Origin: Nioella sediminis | GTDB lineage: Bacteria; Pseudomonadota; Alphaproteobacteria; Rhodobacterales; Rhodobacteraceae | Length of the DNA stretch: 64,000 nt | Reading direction: 5' to 3' | NCBI RefSeq assembly: GCF_001879695.1 | Contig: NZ_MNBL01000047.1 | Coordinates: forward strand, 50,923-114,922 | Part shown: one piece after another, positions 51,424-60,439 of the stretch | Numbering within the stretch: the stretch's first letter is position 1 | How the letters are laid out: every line of letters begins with the position of its first letter | Program-made: the position numbers and the translations under genes | The notes under the pieces: model-generated | What the model was told of the DNA's origin: nothing | Databases searched by the model: none | Seen by the model: the letters and a program-made list of their open reading frames with translations, nothing else

Positions 51424-52932
51424 TCAGCGGGTCGCTGACCAGCCGCTGTCGTAGGGCGTACCGGGTCCACGGTTGAACATGCCGGTGATTTCGCCGCCCG
51501 AGAGGGTGCCGACATAGTGCTGTGTTCCGCGTTCGCGGTAGAATTGCACTTCGCCCGTCACGGGGTCGAACTGAACGTTCTGGAGGATCTCCTCGAAATC
51601 GTTCACGTTGAACCGCACCGTCGCAGACCAGCCGTTCGCGTGTCGGTCGAAGGTCAGCGTGCCGCCGTAGCCAAAGGAGTCAATGGTCCAGGCCCCTTCC
51701 AGAACCGTCGCGCTGTTGCCGGGCTGACCTTGGGGTGCGCCGGAGCCCGGTGGGTTTTCGAGATCACCTCCCAAACGCGTCGCGCCGAACCGGTAGCCTT
51801 CGTTGTTGACGATCTCCAGCCGGCTTCCAGTCAGGGTGGCGTAGTCGGTGTAGCCGTGGCTCCAGGTCAGGGTGTAGGTGCCGTTTGCGTCAGGACCGGT
51901 CCACGTCATCGTGTTGACACCGTCATGTCCGGTCCCATTCGCGTTGATCGTGATCGGGCGGCTGATCGCCTCCCAGTACCATTGCCCCGCAAGACTGGCG
52001 CCTTGCGTGAAGCCCCCGGTTCCGGTGCCCCCGCTCGACCCCGCCGCAAAGGTTTCCATATACAAGGTGCCCTGGCAGTCAGAGCCTGAATAGCTGCCGA
52101 CCCAGATGTCGACACGGCCCTCGAGTCCAGACGTAAGGGTGACGCGCGGGTCGAGGTTGCCGTTGCTGTCATCGTCGAAAAACCACATGCCGCTGGCGGA
52201 ATTGATCAGCAGGGTGGAGTCGCAGGTGCTCTCGACATCGAGCACGAGGTCATAGCCCACCATCCCCGACAACATCAGCGACGCCGTCGGCATCGCGGCC
52301 GCATAGCCGGTGCCCGGAATGCCGCAGGAAGACAGCGCCGTTCCGCCTGTTGCAGTAATGGACAGGCTGTGGCGCGTGGAAAGCTGTTGTCCGGTCATCG
52401 CATAGCTCGGCCCGGGTCGGGACGGGTCTGGGCAACCCACGCCGGTAGAGCCTCCACCGCCGCCGCCCGAACTCAGGAACGTCTCTAGCGTCAGCGTGGC
52501 ATCGCAGTACTGGCCATTGTAGCTGCCGACCCAGACATCGACCCTACCGTTCAATGCGCTGCCCCCGCGCAGCTCGAGGCGCGGGTTGAGGTTGCCGTTG
52601 CTGTCGTCGTCGAAATGCCATTGGGCATCGGCCGTGTTTACCAAAAGTGTCGCGTCGCAGGCGCTGACAACGTCAAGCAGGAGGTCGTAGCGATCCATTT
52701 CGGACAAATAGAAGGTGAAGTCCGGCGCGGTCGTGACATAGCCCACGCCCGGCTGCGGGCAGGTCCGCAGATCATCCTGACCACCCGCGACCACGTTGAA
52801 CGAGTCTGGACTGTATAGCTGGTCTCCGGTCAGGCTATAGGTCGTCCCGGTCAAGCTATAGGTGGGGCAGGCGTTGGCCCCCGTAGCCAGGGCAAGCCCG
52901 GCAATGAAGCTTGCAAGATAAACACGCTGCAT
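51424..52932 (-). CDS. secreted protein with two homologous beta-rich repeats, unknown function
   Basis: A 502-residue protein with signal peptide (MQRVYLASFIAGLALATGANA). Two repeats (about 45-160 and 175-300) share YDLLLDVVSACDATLLVN / YDLVLDVESTCDSTLLIN, then FDDDSNGNLxPRxxL, GRVDxWVGSY and a last Cys; the DDDSNGN acidic loop may bind calcium and the cysteines may form disulfides. They are joined by Gly-rich linkers (GGGGGGSTG, GSSGGTGTGG). The C-terminal 190 residues form a separate beta-rich domain (AGQWYWEAISRPITIN to NRGPGTPYDSGW). AGGGAGG precedes ATG 52932. It lies tail-to-tail with tgt, 6 bp apart. Confidence 0.7.
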   Translation of the reverse strand: MQRVYLASFIAGLALATGANACPTYSLTGTTYSLTGDQLYSPDSFNVVAGGQDDLRTCPQPGVGYVTTAPDFTFYLSEMDRYDLLLDVVSACDATLLVNTADAQWHFDDDSNGNLNPRLELRGGSALNGRVDVWVGSYNGQYCDATLTLETFLSSGGGGGGSTGVGCPDPSRPGPSYAMTGQQLSTRHSLSITATGGTALSSCGIPGTGYAAAMPTASLMLSGMVGYDLVLDVESTCDSTLLINSASGMWFFDDDSNGNLDPRVTLTSGLEGRVDIWVGSYSGSDCQGTLYMETFAAGSSGGTGTGGFTQGASLAGQWYWEAISRPITINANGTGHDGVNTMTWTGPDANGTYTLTWSHGYTDYATLTGSRLEIVNNEGYRFGATRLGGDLENPPGSGAPQGQPGNSATVLEGAWTIDSFGYGGTLTFDRHANGWSATVRFNVNDFEEILQNVQFDPVTGEVQFYRERGTQHYVGTLSGGEITGMFNRGPGTPYDSGWSATR

Positions 52933-53061
52933 TTGATCCTCCCTCTCTGCAATTGACAACAGCAATTATCGAGGAAAATCTCTTATTGTCCTTGATTCAG
53001 AACAAGCCAGGCGCAACGCGCAGGATTGGTCTGTGAAACAAGGTGTTGTGCGTTGGCTTGC

Positions 53062-53090
53062 TTGGCGTAGCCGGGCTGCCGTGCTAGCAG
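53062..53090 (+). promoter_or_regulatory. promoter for the polytopic membrane protein
   Basis: TTGGCG (53062-53067) and TAGCAG (53085-53090) are 17 bp apart. Start near 53097, which favours one of the later start codons of the downstream gene. Confidence 0.4.
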
Positions 53091-53126
53091 ATCTCAGGCA
53101 GATCGTTGAAACGAAAGGTGGATGCC

Positions 53127-54671
53127 TTGAACGAAGCACGGGGGCAAAGCATCCTTGAAACCCGCAGCGACAAGCTGCTGCCGGGGCTGACCCTTGCCCT
53201 GATCGGCCTGCTCTACCTACTAACCTTCCCGCAGAATTTCACCGAAGGGGAAGACGCGGTCTATTACGTCGATCGCGTATCGGGCGGGGTGGCCCAGTGG
53301 CATCCGAACCACCTGATCTATGAGCCGCTGATGCAGGGCCTGACCGGCATGGCGCGGCTTGTCTGGCCGGGGGCAACGGCGCTAGGCGTCATGCAGGTGG
53401 CGAGCCTGCTGACAGCGCTTTGGACCCTCGCACTGGTGTGGAAGATTGCCCGTCTCGCGGGCGGTGGATTGTCAGGCGCGTCGGGCGCTGTCTGGCTGTT
53501 GGCGGGCTGTTTTGCCTTCTGGCTTTATGGAATGTATCCAGATACTTACACGCTGCCCTTGCCCTTTGTCCTTGCCAGCTTTCTGGCCCTTTGGCAGGTC
53601 GGGTGGGAACAGTCCGGCCCCCGTGCCGTGATCCTGGCGGCGTTTCTGGCGGGCATTGCCACGCTGATCCATCAAAGCCATGTGTTTCTGGCGGTGCCTG
53701 CGCTTATCGTACTGATCTCTGCGCGCCGGATCGGGGCGGCGGTCCTGTGGCTGGCGATGTTTGGCGCGGTGGTCGGGGTATTCTATCTCTGGGCCGGGTG
53801 GGTCTTGCTGGGGCATCGGACGATCGGCGAGCTCATCCTCTGGGCCAAGGGCTACGCCGCTGACGGGCTTTGGACGCCACTCTCGGTCCTGGCTCCGGTC
53901 AAGGCGCTGATCGGGCTTGGCACCGCGATCTGGTCGAGCCTGTTTCTCTTTGCCTCTCCAGAGGCCGCGGGCGCGCTGGAGCGGGTGTTCGCGGGCCGTC
54001 AACTGGTGGAGGAAGCGCATTTCGCTGAAACCAGACTTGCGCTCGGGTTCTGGCCCCTGCTGCTGCTGACTGTACTCAGCGTGCTGGCCATCGGCGCATT
54101 GTCGGTCAGGGCCTTGCTGCGCAGGGGCAGGGCGTTGACGCCCGGTTTTGGGCCGCTTCTGCTACTGCATGCGGGCACCTATGCGCTGGTCGCCACGGTC
54201 TGGGAACCAACCAACAAGGAATTCTGGATCGTCGTGCTGCCGTTTCTGACCCTGCTTGTTGTGCTTCGGTTGCCACCTGTCCGAGGCGTCCAGCGGGTGC
54301 TGGTGGCTGGCATCCTGGCTTTGTGGGTTGCCAACGGCGCAGGCGCGATGATGGGCTTCGCACGGGCAGACAGCGATTATTGGCGCGTCACCCATGCGCC
54401 GCTGCTGCAAGAGGTGCGTCCCGGCGACATCGTCGTCGATGATTGCGGCTATATCTGCACAGGCTACCTGTTGCTGTTTTCCCCGGCAGAGCTGCTGCCC
54501 GCCGATGCGCTGGACCGGGCGGCTGACACCGGGCCGGGTCGCATCCTGCTGACCTCGCGCGCCATCGCGGCACTGGATGCGGAGCCGGATGACAGTTGGG
54601 CCAGTCAAAGGGCGCTGTTGCAACCTGTCTTTTCAACGGCGGCCCTGTCCCTGTCGGAACTGCCACGCTGA
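53127..54671 (+). CDS. polytopic membrane protein, GT-C-like, unknown function
   Basis: A protein of about 514 residues with roughly ten hydrophobic helices and a soluble C-terminal region (about 430-514). An early periplasmic-type loop reads NFTEGEDAVYYVDRVSGG then QWHPNHLIYEPL; acidic residues in the first loop and a later ATVWEPTNKEFWI loop are like GT-C membrane glycosyltransferases, but I see no firm motif. No ATG start exists: TTG 53106, GTG 53118 and TTG 53127 are in frame; the last has AAGGTGG 5 nt upstream. No neighbouring gene of a glycan pathway supports a specific role. Confidence 0.6.
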   Translation: MNEARGQSILETRSDKLLPGLTLALIGLLYLLTFPQNFTEGEDAVYYVDRVSGGVAQWHPNHLIYEPLMQGLTGMARLVWPGATALGVMQVASLLTALWTLALVWKIARLAGGGLSGASGAVWLLAGCFAFWLYGMYPDTYTLPLPFVLASFLALWQVGWEQSGPRAVILAAFLAGIATLIHQSHVFLAVPALIVLISARRIGAAVLWLAMFGAVVGVFYLWAGWVLLGHRTIGELILWAKGYAADGLWTPLSVLAPVKALIGLGTAIWSSLFLFASPEAAGALERVFAGRQLVEEAHFAETRLALGFWPLLLLTVLSVLAIGALSVRALLRRGRALTPGFGPLLLLHAGTYALVATVWEPTNKEFWIVVLPFLTLLVVLRLPPVRGVQRVLVAGILALWVANGAGAMMGFARADSDYWRVTHAPLLQEVRPGDIVVDDCGYICTGYLLLFSPAELLPADALDRAADTGPGRILLTSRAIAALDAEPDDSWASQRALLQPVFSTAALSLSELPR

Positions 54672-54774
54672 CGGGCCCGTGTGCGTCACATTTCCTTCAT
54701 CATGCTTCAGTTCGCGCCTTGCCCCTGCCTGCGCCGGGGTGCAGACTGCCCGCGACCCAAAGCCGGGATGACCA

Positions 54775-54803
54775 GTTGAAATCGGCGGGCCATGCCCCCA
54801 CTT
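54775..54803 (+). promoter_or_regulatory. heat-shock (sigma-32 type) promoter of lon
   Basis: GTTGAAA (54775-54781) and CCCCACTT (54796-54803) with a 14-bp spacer match the sigma-32 consensus CTTGAAA / CCCCATNT closely. It lies 81 bp before the lon start, as expected for this heat-shock gene. Confidence 0.7.
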
Positions 54804-54883
54804 TCAAGTGTCCCACCCGGAGAGGGCCGAGGGCTGCCGCATGACGGGGCCAGCGTCCTCTTGCCAAGAACAAGGAAGGCACC

Positions 54884-57289
54884 ATGCCCGAGCAACATAC
54901 AACCTATCCTGTCCTGCCGCTGCGCGACGTTGTCGTGTTCCCGCATATGATCGTGCCGCTCTTTGTCGGGCGCGAGAAATCGGTGCGCGCGCTGGAAGAG
55001 GTGATGCAGGAAGACCGGCAGATCCTGCTGTCGAGCCAGATCGACCCGGCAGAGGACGACCCCGACACCGATGGCATCTATCGCACCGGCGTGCTGGCCA
55101 ATGTGCTGCAACTGCTGAAGCTGCCCGACGGCACCGTGAAGGTGCTGGTCGAAGGCCGCAACCGCGTGACCATCACCGGTTTCCTCGACAACCCCGAGTT
55201 TTTCGAGGCGACGGCAGAGGACCTCGCCGAAGACGAAGGGGATGCCGCCGCCATTCAGGCGATGCTTGGCCCTGTCGCGGAAGAGTTCGAACGCTATGCC
55301 AAGGTCAAGAAGAACATCCCCGAAGAGGCACTGACCTCGGTTTCAGAAACCACGGATCCGGCGAAGCTGGCCGATCTGGTCGCCGGTCATCTGGGCATCG
55401 AAGTGGCGCAGAAACAGGATCTTCTGGAAACGCTGTCCATCTCGGAGCGGCTGGAAAAGGTCTACGGCCTGATGCAGGGCGAAATGAGCGTCCTGAAGGT
55501 CGAGAAGAAGATCAAGACGCGCGTGAAATCCCAGATGGAACGCACGCAGCGCGAATATTACCTGAATGAGCAGATGAAGGCCATTCAGCGCGAACTTGGC
55601 GATGGTGAAGAAGGCGCAAACGAGGTTGCGGAACTGGAAGAGCGGGTGGCCAATACCAAGCTGTCCAAGGAAGCCCGCGAAAAGGCCGATGCCGAGATCA
55701 AGAAGCTCAAGAACATGAGTCCGATGAGCGCCGAGGCGACCGTCGTGCGCAACTATCTCGACTGGATGCTGGCCATTCCGTGGGGCGTGAAATCCCGCGT
55801 GAAAAAGGATCTGGGCCGCGCGCAGGGCGTGCTGGATGCCGATCATTATGGGCTGGAGAAGGTCAAGGAACGCATCGTCGAGTATCTCGCCGTGCAGCAG
55901 CGGTCCAAGACGTTGAAAGGCCCGATCATGTGCCTTGTCGGCCCTCCGGGCGTCGGCAAGACCTCGCTTGGGAAATCGGTGGCCAAGGCGACGGGGCGCG
56001 AATTTATCCGCATCTCGCTTGGCGGCGTGCGCGATGAATCCGAAATTCGCGGCCACCGCCGGACCTATATCGGCTCCATGCCCGGCAAGATCATCCAGGC
56101 GCTGAAAAAGGCGAAAACCACGAACCCGCTGATTCTGCTCGATGAGATCGACAAGATGGGGCAGGATTTCCGTGGCGACCCGGCTTCGGCAATGCTTGAG
56201 GTGCTGGACCCGGAACAGAACTCGACCTTCGTGGACCACTATCTTGAGGTGGAATACGACCTGTCGAACGTCATGTTCCTGACTACGTCGAACAGCTACA
56301 ACATGCCCGGCCCGCTTCTGGACCGGATGGAGATCATCCCGCTGGCGGGCTATACAGAGGACGAAAAGCGCGAGATCGCGCTGCGCCACCTGCTGCCCAA
56401 GCAGACCAAGAACCATGGTCTGAAGGCCAAGGAGTTCGAGCTGACCGAGGACGGTCTGACCGACATCATCCGCTACTACACCCGTGAAGCCGGGGTTCGG
56501 AACCTGGAACGCGAGATCGCCAAGATCTGCCGCAAGGCGCTGACCAAGATCCTCAAGCGCGAGGTGGAAACGGTCCGCGTGACTCCGGAGAACCTTGAGG
56601 ATTTCCTGGGCGTGAAGCGGTTCAAGTTTGGTCTGGCGGAAAAGGACGATCAGATCGGCGTGGTAACGGGCCTGGCCTGGACCAGCGTCGGCGGCGATCT
56701 TCTGTCCATCGAGGCGCTGCGCCTGCCGGGCAAGGGCCGGATGAAGACCACGGGAAAACTGGGCGATGTGATGAAGGAATCCATCGACGCGGCCAGCTCC
56801 TTCGTGCGGTCCATCAGCCCGGCCATCGGGGTGAAACCGCCGAAATTCGACAAGATCGACATCCATGTGCATGTGCCGGAAGGCGCGACGCCCAAGGATG
56901 GGCCTTCTGCCGGGATTGCCATGGTGACCTCCATCGTGTCGGTGCTGACGCAGATTCCGGTGCGCAAGGATATTGCCATGACCGGCGAGGTGACCCTGCG
57001 CGGCAATGTGCTGCCGATCGGCGGCCTGAAGGAGAAACTGCTCGCGGCCTTGCGGGGCGGCATCAAGACGGTGCTGATCCCGGTGGACAACGAAAAGGAT
57101 CTGCCCGAGATCCCCGACAACGTGAAAGAAGGTTTGGAGATCATCCCGGTCGCGCATGTTCGTGACGTGCTGGCCCATGCGCTTGTACGCACGCCCGAAG
57201 CGATTGACTGGGATGAAGAGGCCGAAGAAGCCGCCGCCGCCGCCGCGCAGGCCGCTGCGGGTGGCGGGGCAGGGGCAACCGCCCACTGA
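54884..57289 (+). CDS. lon: ATP-dependent protease Lon
   Basis: An 801-residue Lon A protease: N-terminal substrate domain ([24 protein letters not shown]), long coiled coil, AAA+ module with Walker A GPPGVGKT (353-360) and [10 protein letters not shown], and the serine-lysine protease domain with Ser675 (PKDGPSAG) and Lys718 ([10 protein letters not shown]), the same 43-residue spacing as in E. coli. The tail is a run of Ala and Gly after [18 protein letters not shown] precedes the start. It degrades misfolded and regulatory proteins in the cytoplasm. A terminator follows. Confidence 0.97.
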   Translation: MPEQHTTYPVLPLRDVVVFPHMIVPLFVGREKSVRALEEVMQEDRQILLSSQIDPAEDDPDTDGIYRTGVLANVLQLLKLPDGTVKVLVEGRNRVTITGFLDNPEFFEATAEDLAEDEGDAAAIQAMLGPVAEEFERYAKVKKNIPEEALTSVSETTDPAKLADLVAGHLGIEVAQKQDLLETLSISERLEKVYGLMQGEMSVLKVEKKIKTRVKSQMERTQREYYLNEQMKAIQRELGDGEEGANEVAELEERVANTKLSKEAREKADAEIKKLKNMSPMSAEATVVRNYLDWMLAIPWGVKSRVKKDLGRAQGVLDADHYGLEKVKERIVEYLAVQQRSKTLKGPIMCLVGPPGVGKTSLGKSVAKATGREFIRISLGGVRDESEIRGHRRTYIGSMPGKIIQALKKAKTTNPLILLDEIDKMGQDFRGDPASAMLEVLDPEQNSTFVDHYLEVEYDLSNVMFLTTSNSYNMPGPLLDRMEIIPLAGYTEDEKREIALRHLLPKQTKNHGLKAKEFELTEDGLTDIIRYYTREAGVRNLEREIAKICRKALTKILKREVETVRVTPENLEDFLGVKRFKFGLAEKDDQIGVVTGLAWTSVGGDLLSIEALRLPGKGRMKTTGKLGDVMKESIDAASSFVRSISPAIGVKPPKFDKIDIHVHVPEGATPKDGPSAGIAMVTSIVSVLTQIPVRKDIAMTGEVTLRGNVLPIGGLKEKLLAALRGGIKTVLIPVDNEKDLPEIPDNVKEGLEIIPVAHVRDVLAHALVRTPEAIDWDEEAEEAAAAAAQAAAGGGAGATAH

Positions 57290-57317
57290 CGGCTAATATA
57301 TCCGGTCAACATTTAAG

Positions 57318-57347
57318 AACCCCGCCGATACGCTGTCGGCGGGGTTT
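57318..57347 (+). terminator. Rho-independent terminator after lon
   Basis: A perfect 11-bp stem AACCCCGCCGA (57318-57328) / TCGGCGGGGTT (57336-57346) with a 7-nt loop, followed by TTTCCTTTTG. It lies 28 nt after the lon stop. Confidence 0.88.
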
Positions 57348-57408
57348 CCTTTTGTGGCGGCGAAGATGACAGAGCTCAGAACCAAAGATGGCGCCACCAA
57401 AGAAATGA

Positions 57409-57434
57409 AAACACCAGCGTTACCGCTGGTGTTT
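57409..57434 (-). terminator. hairpin terminator of the small secreted protein gene
   Basis: A perfect 11-bp stem AAACACCAGCG (57409-57419) / CGCTGGTGTTT (57424-57434), 4-nt loop. Read on the minus strand it runs into TTTTCATTTC. It lies about 130 nt past the stop of the minus-strand gene at 57562, and can also back up the lon terminator. Confidence 0.6.
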
Positions 57435-57561
57435 CGTGCGTTCTTTCGACCGTTTGCGACAGGAGAGTGCCGACCTGAACAAAAGGCCACGATAGGCAAT
57501 GGCACCGTCGTCGGCGTCGTTTCCGATATCGGCCTCTAAAACCCGCCTTCAGCGAGAGCGA

Positions 57562-57774
57562 TCAGCTTGGCGTGTGATAGCCACCGCCACCGGACGCAGC
57601 CATCAGCATCAGGATCATCGCAAGGATCGGAACCAGAATGCCGCCGTCGACGCCGGTATCCATGGCGTCCTGAGATACGATCTCAACCGGCATGGTCGGC
57701 GTGGTCTCGTCGGCATAGGTGGCGGTTGCACTCAGCAAGGTGAGCGCCGTTGTTGCAGCCATAAGTTTTTTCAT
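57562..57774 (-). CDS. small secreted or membrane protein, unknown
   Basis: A 70-residue protein with signal peptide (MKKLMAATTALTLLSATATYA), a short acidic segment (DETTPTMPVEIVSQDAMDTGVDGG) and a hydrophobic helix (ILVPILAMILMLMAASGGGG) near the end. Short proteins of this design, with a second C-terminal hydrophobic stretch, are common and unnamed in Rhodobacteraceae. AAGGGGAAG lies just before ATG 57774, which supports expression. No function can be given. Confidence 0.7.
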   Translation of the reverse strand: MKKLMAATTALTLLSATATYADETTPTMPVEIVSQDAMDTGVDGGILVPILAMILMLMAASGGGGYHTPS

Positions 57775-57863
57775 CGTCTTCCCCTTCAGAGCCATCGGCC
57801 CGTTCTTACCCCAAGGTTATTGTCAATCGTAATCAATCATAATGCAGGTTCGCAAGGCAAGAA

Positions 57864-57895
57864 CCCCCTGTGTCGCAAAGGCGACACAAGTGGGG
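57864..57895. other. intergenic stem-loop in a divergent promoter region
   Basis: TGTGTCGC (57869-57876) and GCGACACA (57881-57888) form a perfect 8-bp stem on a 4-nt loop, with CCCC/GGGG able to extend it. It lies between the divergent small-protein and deacetylase genes (237-bp gap). No T-run follows; it may be a regulatory site. A related TGTGACACA occurs at about 57936-57944. Confidence 0.45.
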
Positions 57896-58011
57896 CAGGT
57901 GACACCCTTTTGCAACGGATCGGTGCCCCATTGCTGTGACACAACTTGATTCGCAGCCGATTCGCGGGTTGCCTAGCCAAATTGCCTTAAACCGCCTTGC
58001 CTGGTGACATA

Positions 58012-58791
58012 ATGAAAACCAACCTGACACGTCGCAGATTTGCCGGCTGCCTGACGGCCGTATTGGCCAGCCCCGCCCTGATTGGCCGCGCAGAGGCGCA
58101 GGCCCGGATGGATCTGACCATTCCCGAGGGGATCACTCAGGGCGGTCCGACCACGATCACCCGGATTCCGACGGATCAGCCATTGGTCGCCATGACCTTC
58201 GATGACGGTCCGCACCAGACGCTGACTCCGCAACTGCTGGACATGCTGGCCGCGCGAAACATCCGCGCGACCTTCTACCTGATCGGTCGCCGCGTGGCGC
58301 TCTACCCCGAACTGACTCGGCGCATTGCGGCCGAGGGGCACGAGATCGGCAACCATACCTGGAATCATCCGCGCCTGACATCGCTTGGCAATGACGGGCT
58401 GCTGCGGGAACTGGACCGTACCACTGTTGTGATCAACGAAACCGTTGGCCGCCCGCCGGTCACCATGCGCCCGCCTTATGGGCTTCTGTCCATGCGTCAG
58501 CGCAACCTGATCTACGAGGCACGGCAACTGCCCACCATCCTGTGGTCCGTCGACCCGGAGGATTGGCGCCGTCCGGGCAGTTCGGTCGTGGCCAACCGCA
58601 TCGTCAGCCGGTCGCATTCGGGCGCGGTGATTCTGGCCCATGACATCATCGGCCCAACCGTGCGCGCCATGCCGGCCGCGCTGGATGGTCTGATTGCGCG
58701 GGGCTATCGCTTCACCACCGTGTCCGAACTGATGGGCTGGCCCCGGTGGGATACCCGCAACATTCGGCTCGCCGCCAGCAGCGCGGGCTGA
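58012..58791 (+). CDS. exported polysaccharide deacetylase (NodB homology domain)
   Basis: A 259-residue protein with a twin-arginine-like signal (TRRRFAGCLTAVLASPALIGRAEA). NodB-domain motifs: TFDDGPH (Asp64, Asp65), HEIGNHTWNH with metal ligands His115 and His119, RPPYG, and LWSVDPEDWRRPG; a final His occurs in VILAHDIIG. It removes N-acetyl groups from an N-acetylglucosamine-type polymer, likely in the periplasm. Substrate unknown. Start 58012; the ATG 5 codons earlier is unlikely. Confidence 0.88.
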   Translation: MKTNLTRRRFAGCLTAVLASPALIGRAEAQARMDLTIPEGITQGGPTTITRIPTDQPLVAMTFDDGPHQTLTPQLLDMLAARNIRATFYLIGRRVALYPELTRRIAAEGHEIGNHTWNHPRLTSLGNDGLLRELDRTTVVINETVGRPPVTMRPPYGLLSMRQRNLIYEARQLPTILWSVDPEDWRRPGSSVVANRIVSRSHSGAVILAHDIIGPTVRAMPAALDGLIARGYRFTTVSELMGWPRWDTRNIRLAASSAG

Positions 58792-58877
58792 AAAGGCGCG
58801 AATGCGGCTCTGGCGCAGCGGCACATCGGTCGCTAGGTTGTTTCCACAAAAGCAACAAACTGCCGACAGGGGGCCAT

Positions 58878-59237
58878 ATGTCAGCCGGAGAAATCGTGAG
58901 TCTCTCCTCTTCCGCGGATGCGAACAGCGCAACTGCCGAAACTACGGGCGCGGAAAAGCCCAAAGCCTACAAGATGCAGGACCTGATGCAGGCCATCGCC
59001 GATCAGTCCGACCTGAAACGATCGGAACCGCGGGAGGCTGCGGGCCTGGTCTGCGAAGCGATTGGTCGGGCGCTCGATGACGGGCAGGTGATTTCGCTGC
59101 CGGGGCTTGGCAAGATCACCCCGCGCAAGCGCGACAGCAAACCTTCCGGGGATCTGTTGACCGCGCGAATCAAGCTCATGAACAAGGGGGAAAAACTGAC
59201 CCCGACAGCGCCAGAGGACGATCCGGAAAAACCGTGA
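58878..59237 (+). CDS. HU/IHF-family DNA-binding protein, divergent
   Basis: A 119-residue protein whose residues 35-105 fit the HU/IHF fold: QDLMQAIADQSDLKRSEPREAAGLVCEAIGRALDDGQVISLPGLGKITPRKR. Compared with HU (about 90 residues) it has a Ser/Ala-rich N-terminal extension of some 30 residues, and the beta-arm that enters the DNA minor groove is much reduced. It may be a variant nucleoid protein. Start 58878; ORF upstream continues without support. It lies just ahead of the tRNA-Val gene and its promoter. Confidence 0.75.
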   Translation: MSAGEIVSLSSSADANSATAETTGAEKPKAYKMQDLMQAIADQSDLKRSEPREAAGLVCEAIGRALDDGQVISLPGLGKITPRKRDSKPSGDLLTARIKLMNKGEKLTPTAPEDDPEKP

Positions 59238-59247
59238 TCTGGCCCCT

Positions 59248-59276
59248 TGCGCAGTTGCGAAAGCGCCGCTAAAAGA
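59248..59276 (+). promoter_or_regulatory. promoter of tRNA-Val(CAC)
   Basis: TTGCGC (59248-59253) and TAAAAG (59271-59276), 17-bp spacer; the tRNA begins 13 bp beyond the -10. Confidence 0.55.
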
Positions 59277-59288
59277 CGGCCCCACGGC

Positions 59289-59363
59289 GGGTGATTAGCT
59301 CAGTGGTAGAGCGCTTCGTTCACATCGAAGATGTCAGGAGTTCAAATCTCTTATCACCCACCA
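59289..59363 (+). tRNA. tRNA-Val, anticodon CAC
   Basis: A complete 75-nt cloverleaf: acceptor GGGTGAT/ATCACCC, D-arm GCTC/GAGC, anticodon arm CTTCG/CGAAG with loop TTCACAT (anticodon CAC, reads GUG), T-arm with loop TTCAAAT, and encoded CCA. No long variable arm. Confidence 0.97.
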
Positions 59364-59374
59364 TTTTTCCTCCG

Positions 59375-59402
59375 AAAGGCGCCCGGCATCGCGGCGCCTT
59401 TT
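59375..59402 (+). terminator. terminator after tRNA-Val(CAC)
   Basis: AAAGGCGCC (59375-59383) pairs with GGCGCCTTT (59393-59401) around a 9-nt loop and is followed by T. It lies 11 bp after the tRNA. Confidence 0.8.
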
Positions 59403-59438
59403 CGTTTTCACAGGACCTGATCGGACCGGAAAGCGCCC

Positions 59439-60029
59439 ATGAAACAAGCCAGAACAGATTTTCCCGAACTCTGGGTGCTGCGCCATGGCGAGACCGAGTG
59501 GAACACCGAGGAACGCCTGCAAGGCCGGCTTGATTCCCCCCTGACCGCTGCGGGATTGCAGCAGGCGCAAACGCAAGGGCAGATTCTGACAGCCCATCTG
59601 CCCGGTCCGGTGCGGGTCATTTCCAGCGACGCCCCCCGCGCATTGCGCACGGCGGAGATCGCGGTTTCGGACTTGGGTTTGTCAATAGAAGCCGATCCGC
59701 GCCTGGCCGAGATCGACCTTGGCAAATGGCAAGGACGCACGGTGCAGGATCTGCGCGCGGACCATCCCGACATCGCCCGTGCGACCGACCCGCATCTGTG
59801 GAAATTCACCGCCCCCGGCGGCGAGACGCTCGGCCAGATGGCGGCGCGGGTTCAGGCGGTGCTGGAGAGGCTGACCGGGCCCACGGTTCTGGTCACCCAC
59901 GGCGTCACGTCGCGCCTGCTGCGCTGTATCGTTCTGGGGTTGCCGATCACCGATCTGGCCTCGGTTCCGGGCGGGCAGGGGGTGGTTCACCACATCCGCG
60001 ACGGCAAGGCGCAAATCCTGACCGCTTAG
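59439..60029 (+). CDS. histidine phosphatase family protein (phosphoglycerate mutase-like)
   Basis: A 196-residue phosphatase with the phosphohistidine motif LRHGETEWN (Arg15, His16, Gly17, Glu18) at the N-terminus, the second catalytic region VLVTHGVTSRLLR and Arg/Glu in LAEIDLGKWQGR. It is closer to cofactor-independent-looking GpmB/CobC-type phosphatases than to true mutases by size. The substrate is unknown. It lies between two tRNA-Val genes with different anticodons. Confidence 0.88.
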   Translation: MKQARTDFPELWVLRHGETEWNTEERLQGRLDSPLTAAGLQQAQTQGQILTAHLPGPVRVISSDAPRALRTAEIAVSDLGLSIEADPRLAEIDLGKWQGRTVQDLRADHPDIARATDPHLWKFTAPGGETLGQMAARVQAVLERLTGPTVLVTHGVTSRLLRCIVLGLPITDLASVPGGQGVVHHIRDGKAQILTA

Positions 60030-60032
60030 GGC

Positions 60033-60061
60033 TTGCGCCCCTTCCGGACCCGCGCTATCAG
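60033..60061 (+). promoter_or_regulatory. promoter of tRNA-Val(TAC)
   Basis: TTGCGC (60033-60038) and TATCAG (60056-60061) with 17-bp spacer; the tRNA begins 10 bp beyond. The -35 is identical to that of tRNA-Val(CAC). Confidence 0.55.
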
Positions 60062-60071
60062 AACCGCCGAC

Positions 60072-60147
<76 letters not shown>

Positions 60148-60439
60148 TTCCACCTCATGATATTGTAATATAAGCATTGTCGGTGATGTGCGCTTTCCGC
60201 ATTCAGGATCGGATTATCTCGATTCAGGTCAGGTATGCTCTCAACAGAAATCTCAATTACATCAAAGCTTTGTTGCCCAGAAACAAATTGTTTCCCCGGC
60301 ATATCTACGCGGTATCTGTCAATTATCGGCGAAATCTGGAAAAATTTGTGGCGAAATTGTGGTGTTCGGGTGGGGGCTCGAAAACCAGCCGTGGAAGCCA
60401 TATTCCTCGATGTCTGGTTTTATGACCGGAGGAATACCT
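60148..60439. other. AT-rich gap between tRNA-Val and the acidic protein gene
   Basis: A 292-bp stretch clearly richer in A and T than its surroundings (for example TATTGTAATATAAG and ATCTGGAAAAATTTGTGG). No reading frame is convincing: an open frame enters the next gene from 60188 but has basic, mixed sequence unlike the acidic product. It presumably holds the promoter of the next gene; no clear -35/-10 pair is seen. Confidence 0.5.

Noticed and set aside
57354..57539. A 61-codon plus-strand frame after lon
   Set aside because: It crosses a hairpin terminator, has no ribosome site or promoter, and resembles no protein.
60188..60439. N-terminal extension of the acidic protein
   Set aside because: The 84 added residues are basic and compositionally unlike the rest; a strong GGAGG precedes the internal ATG at 60440.
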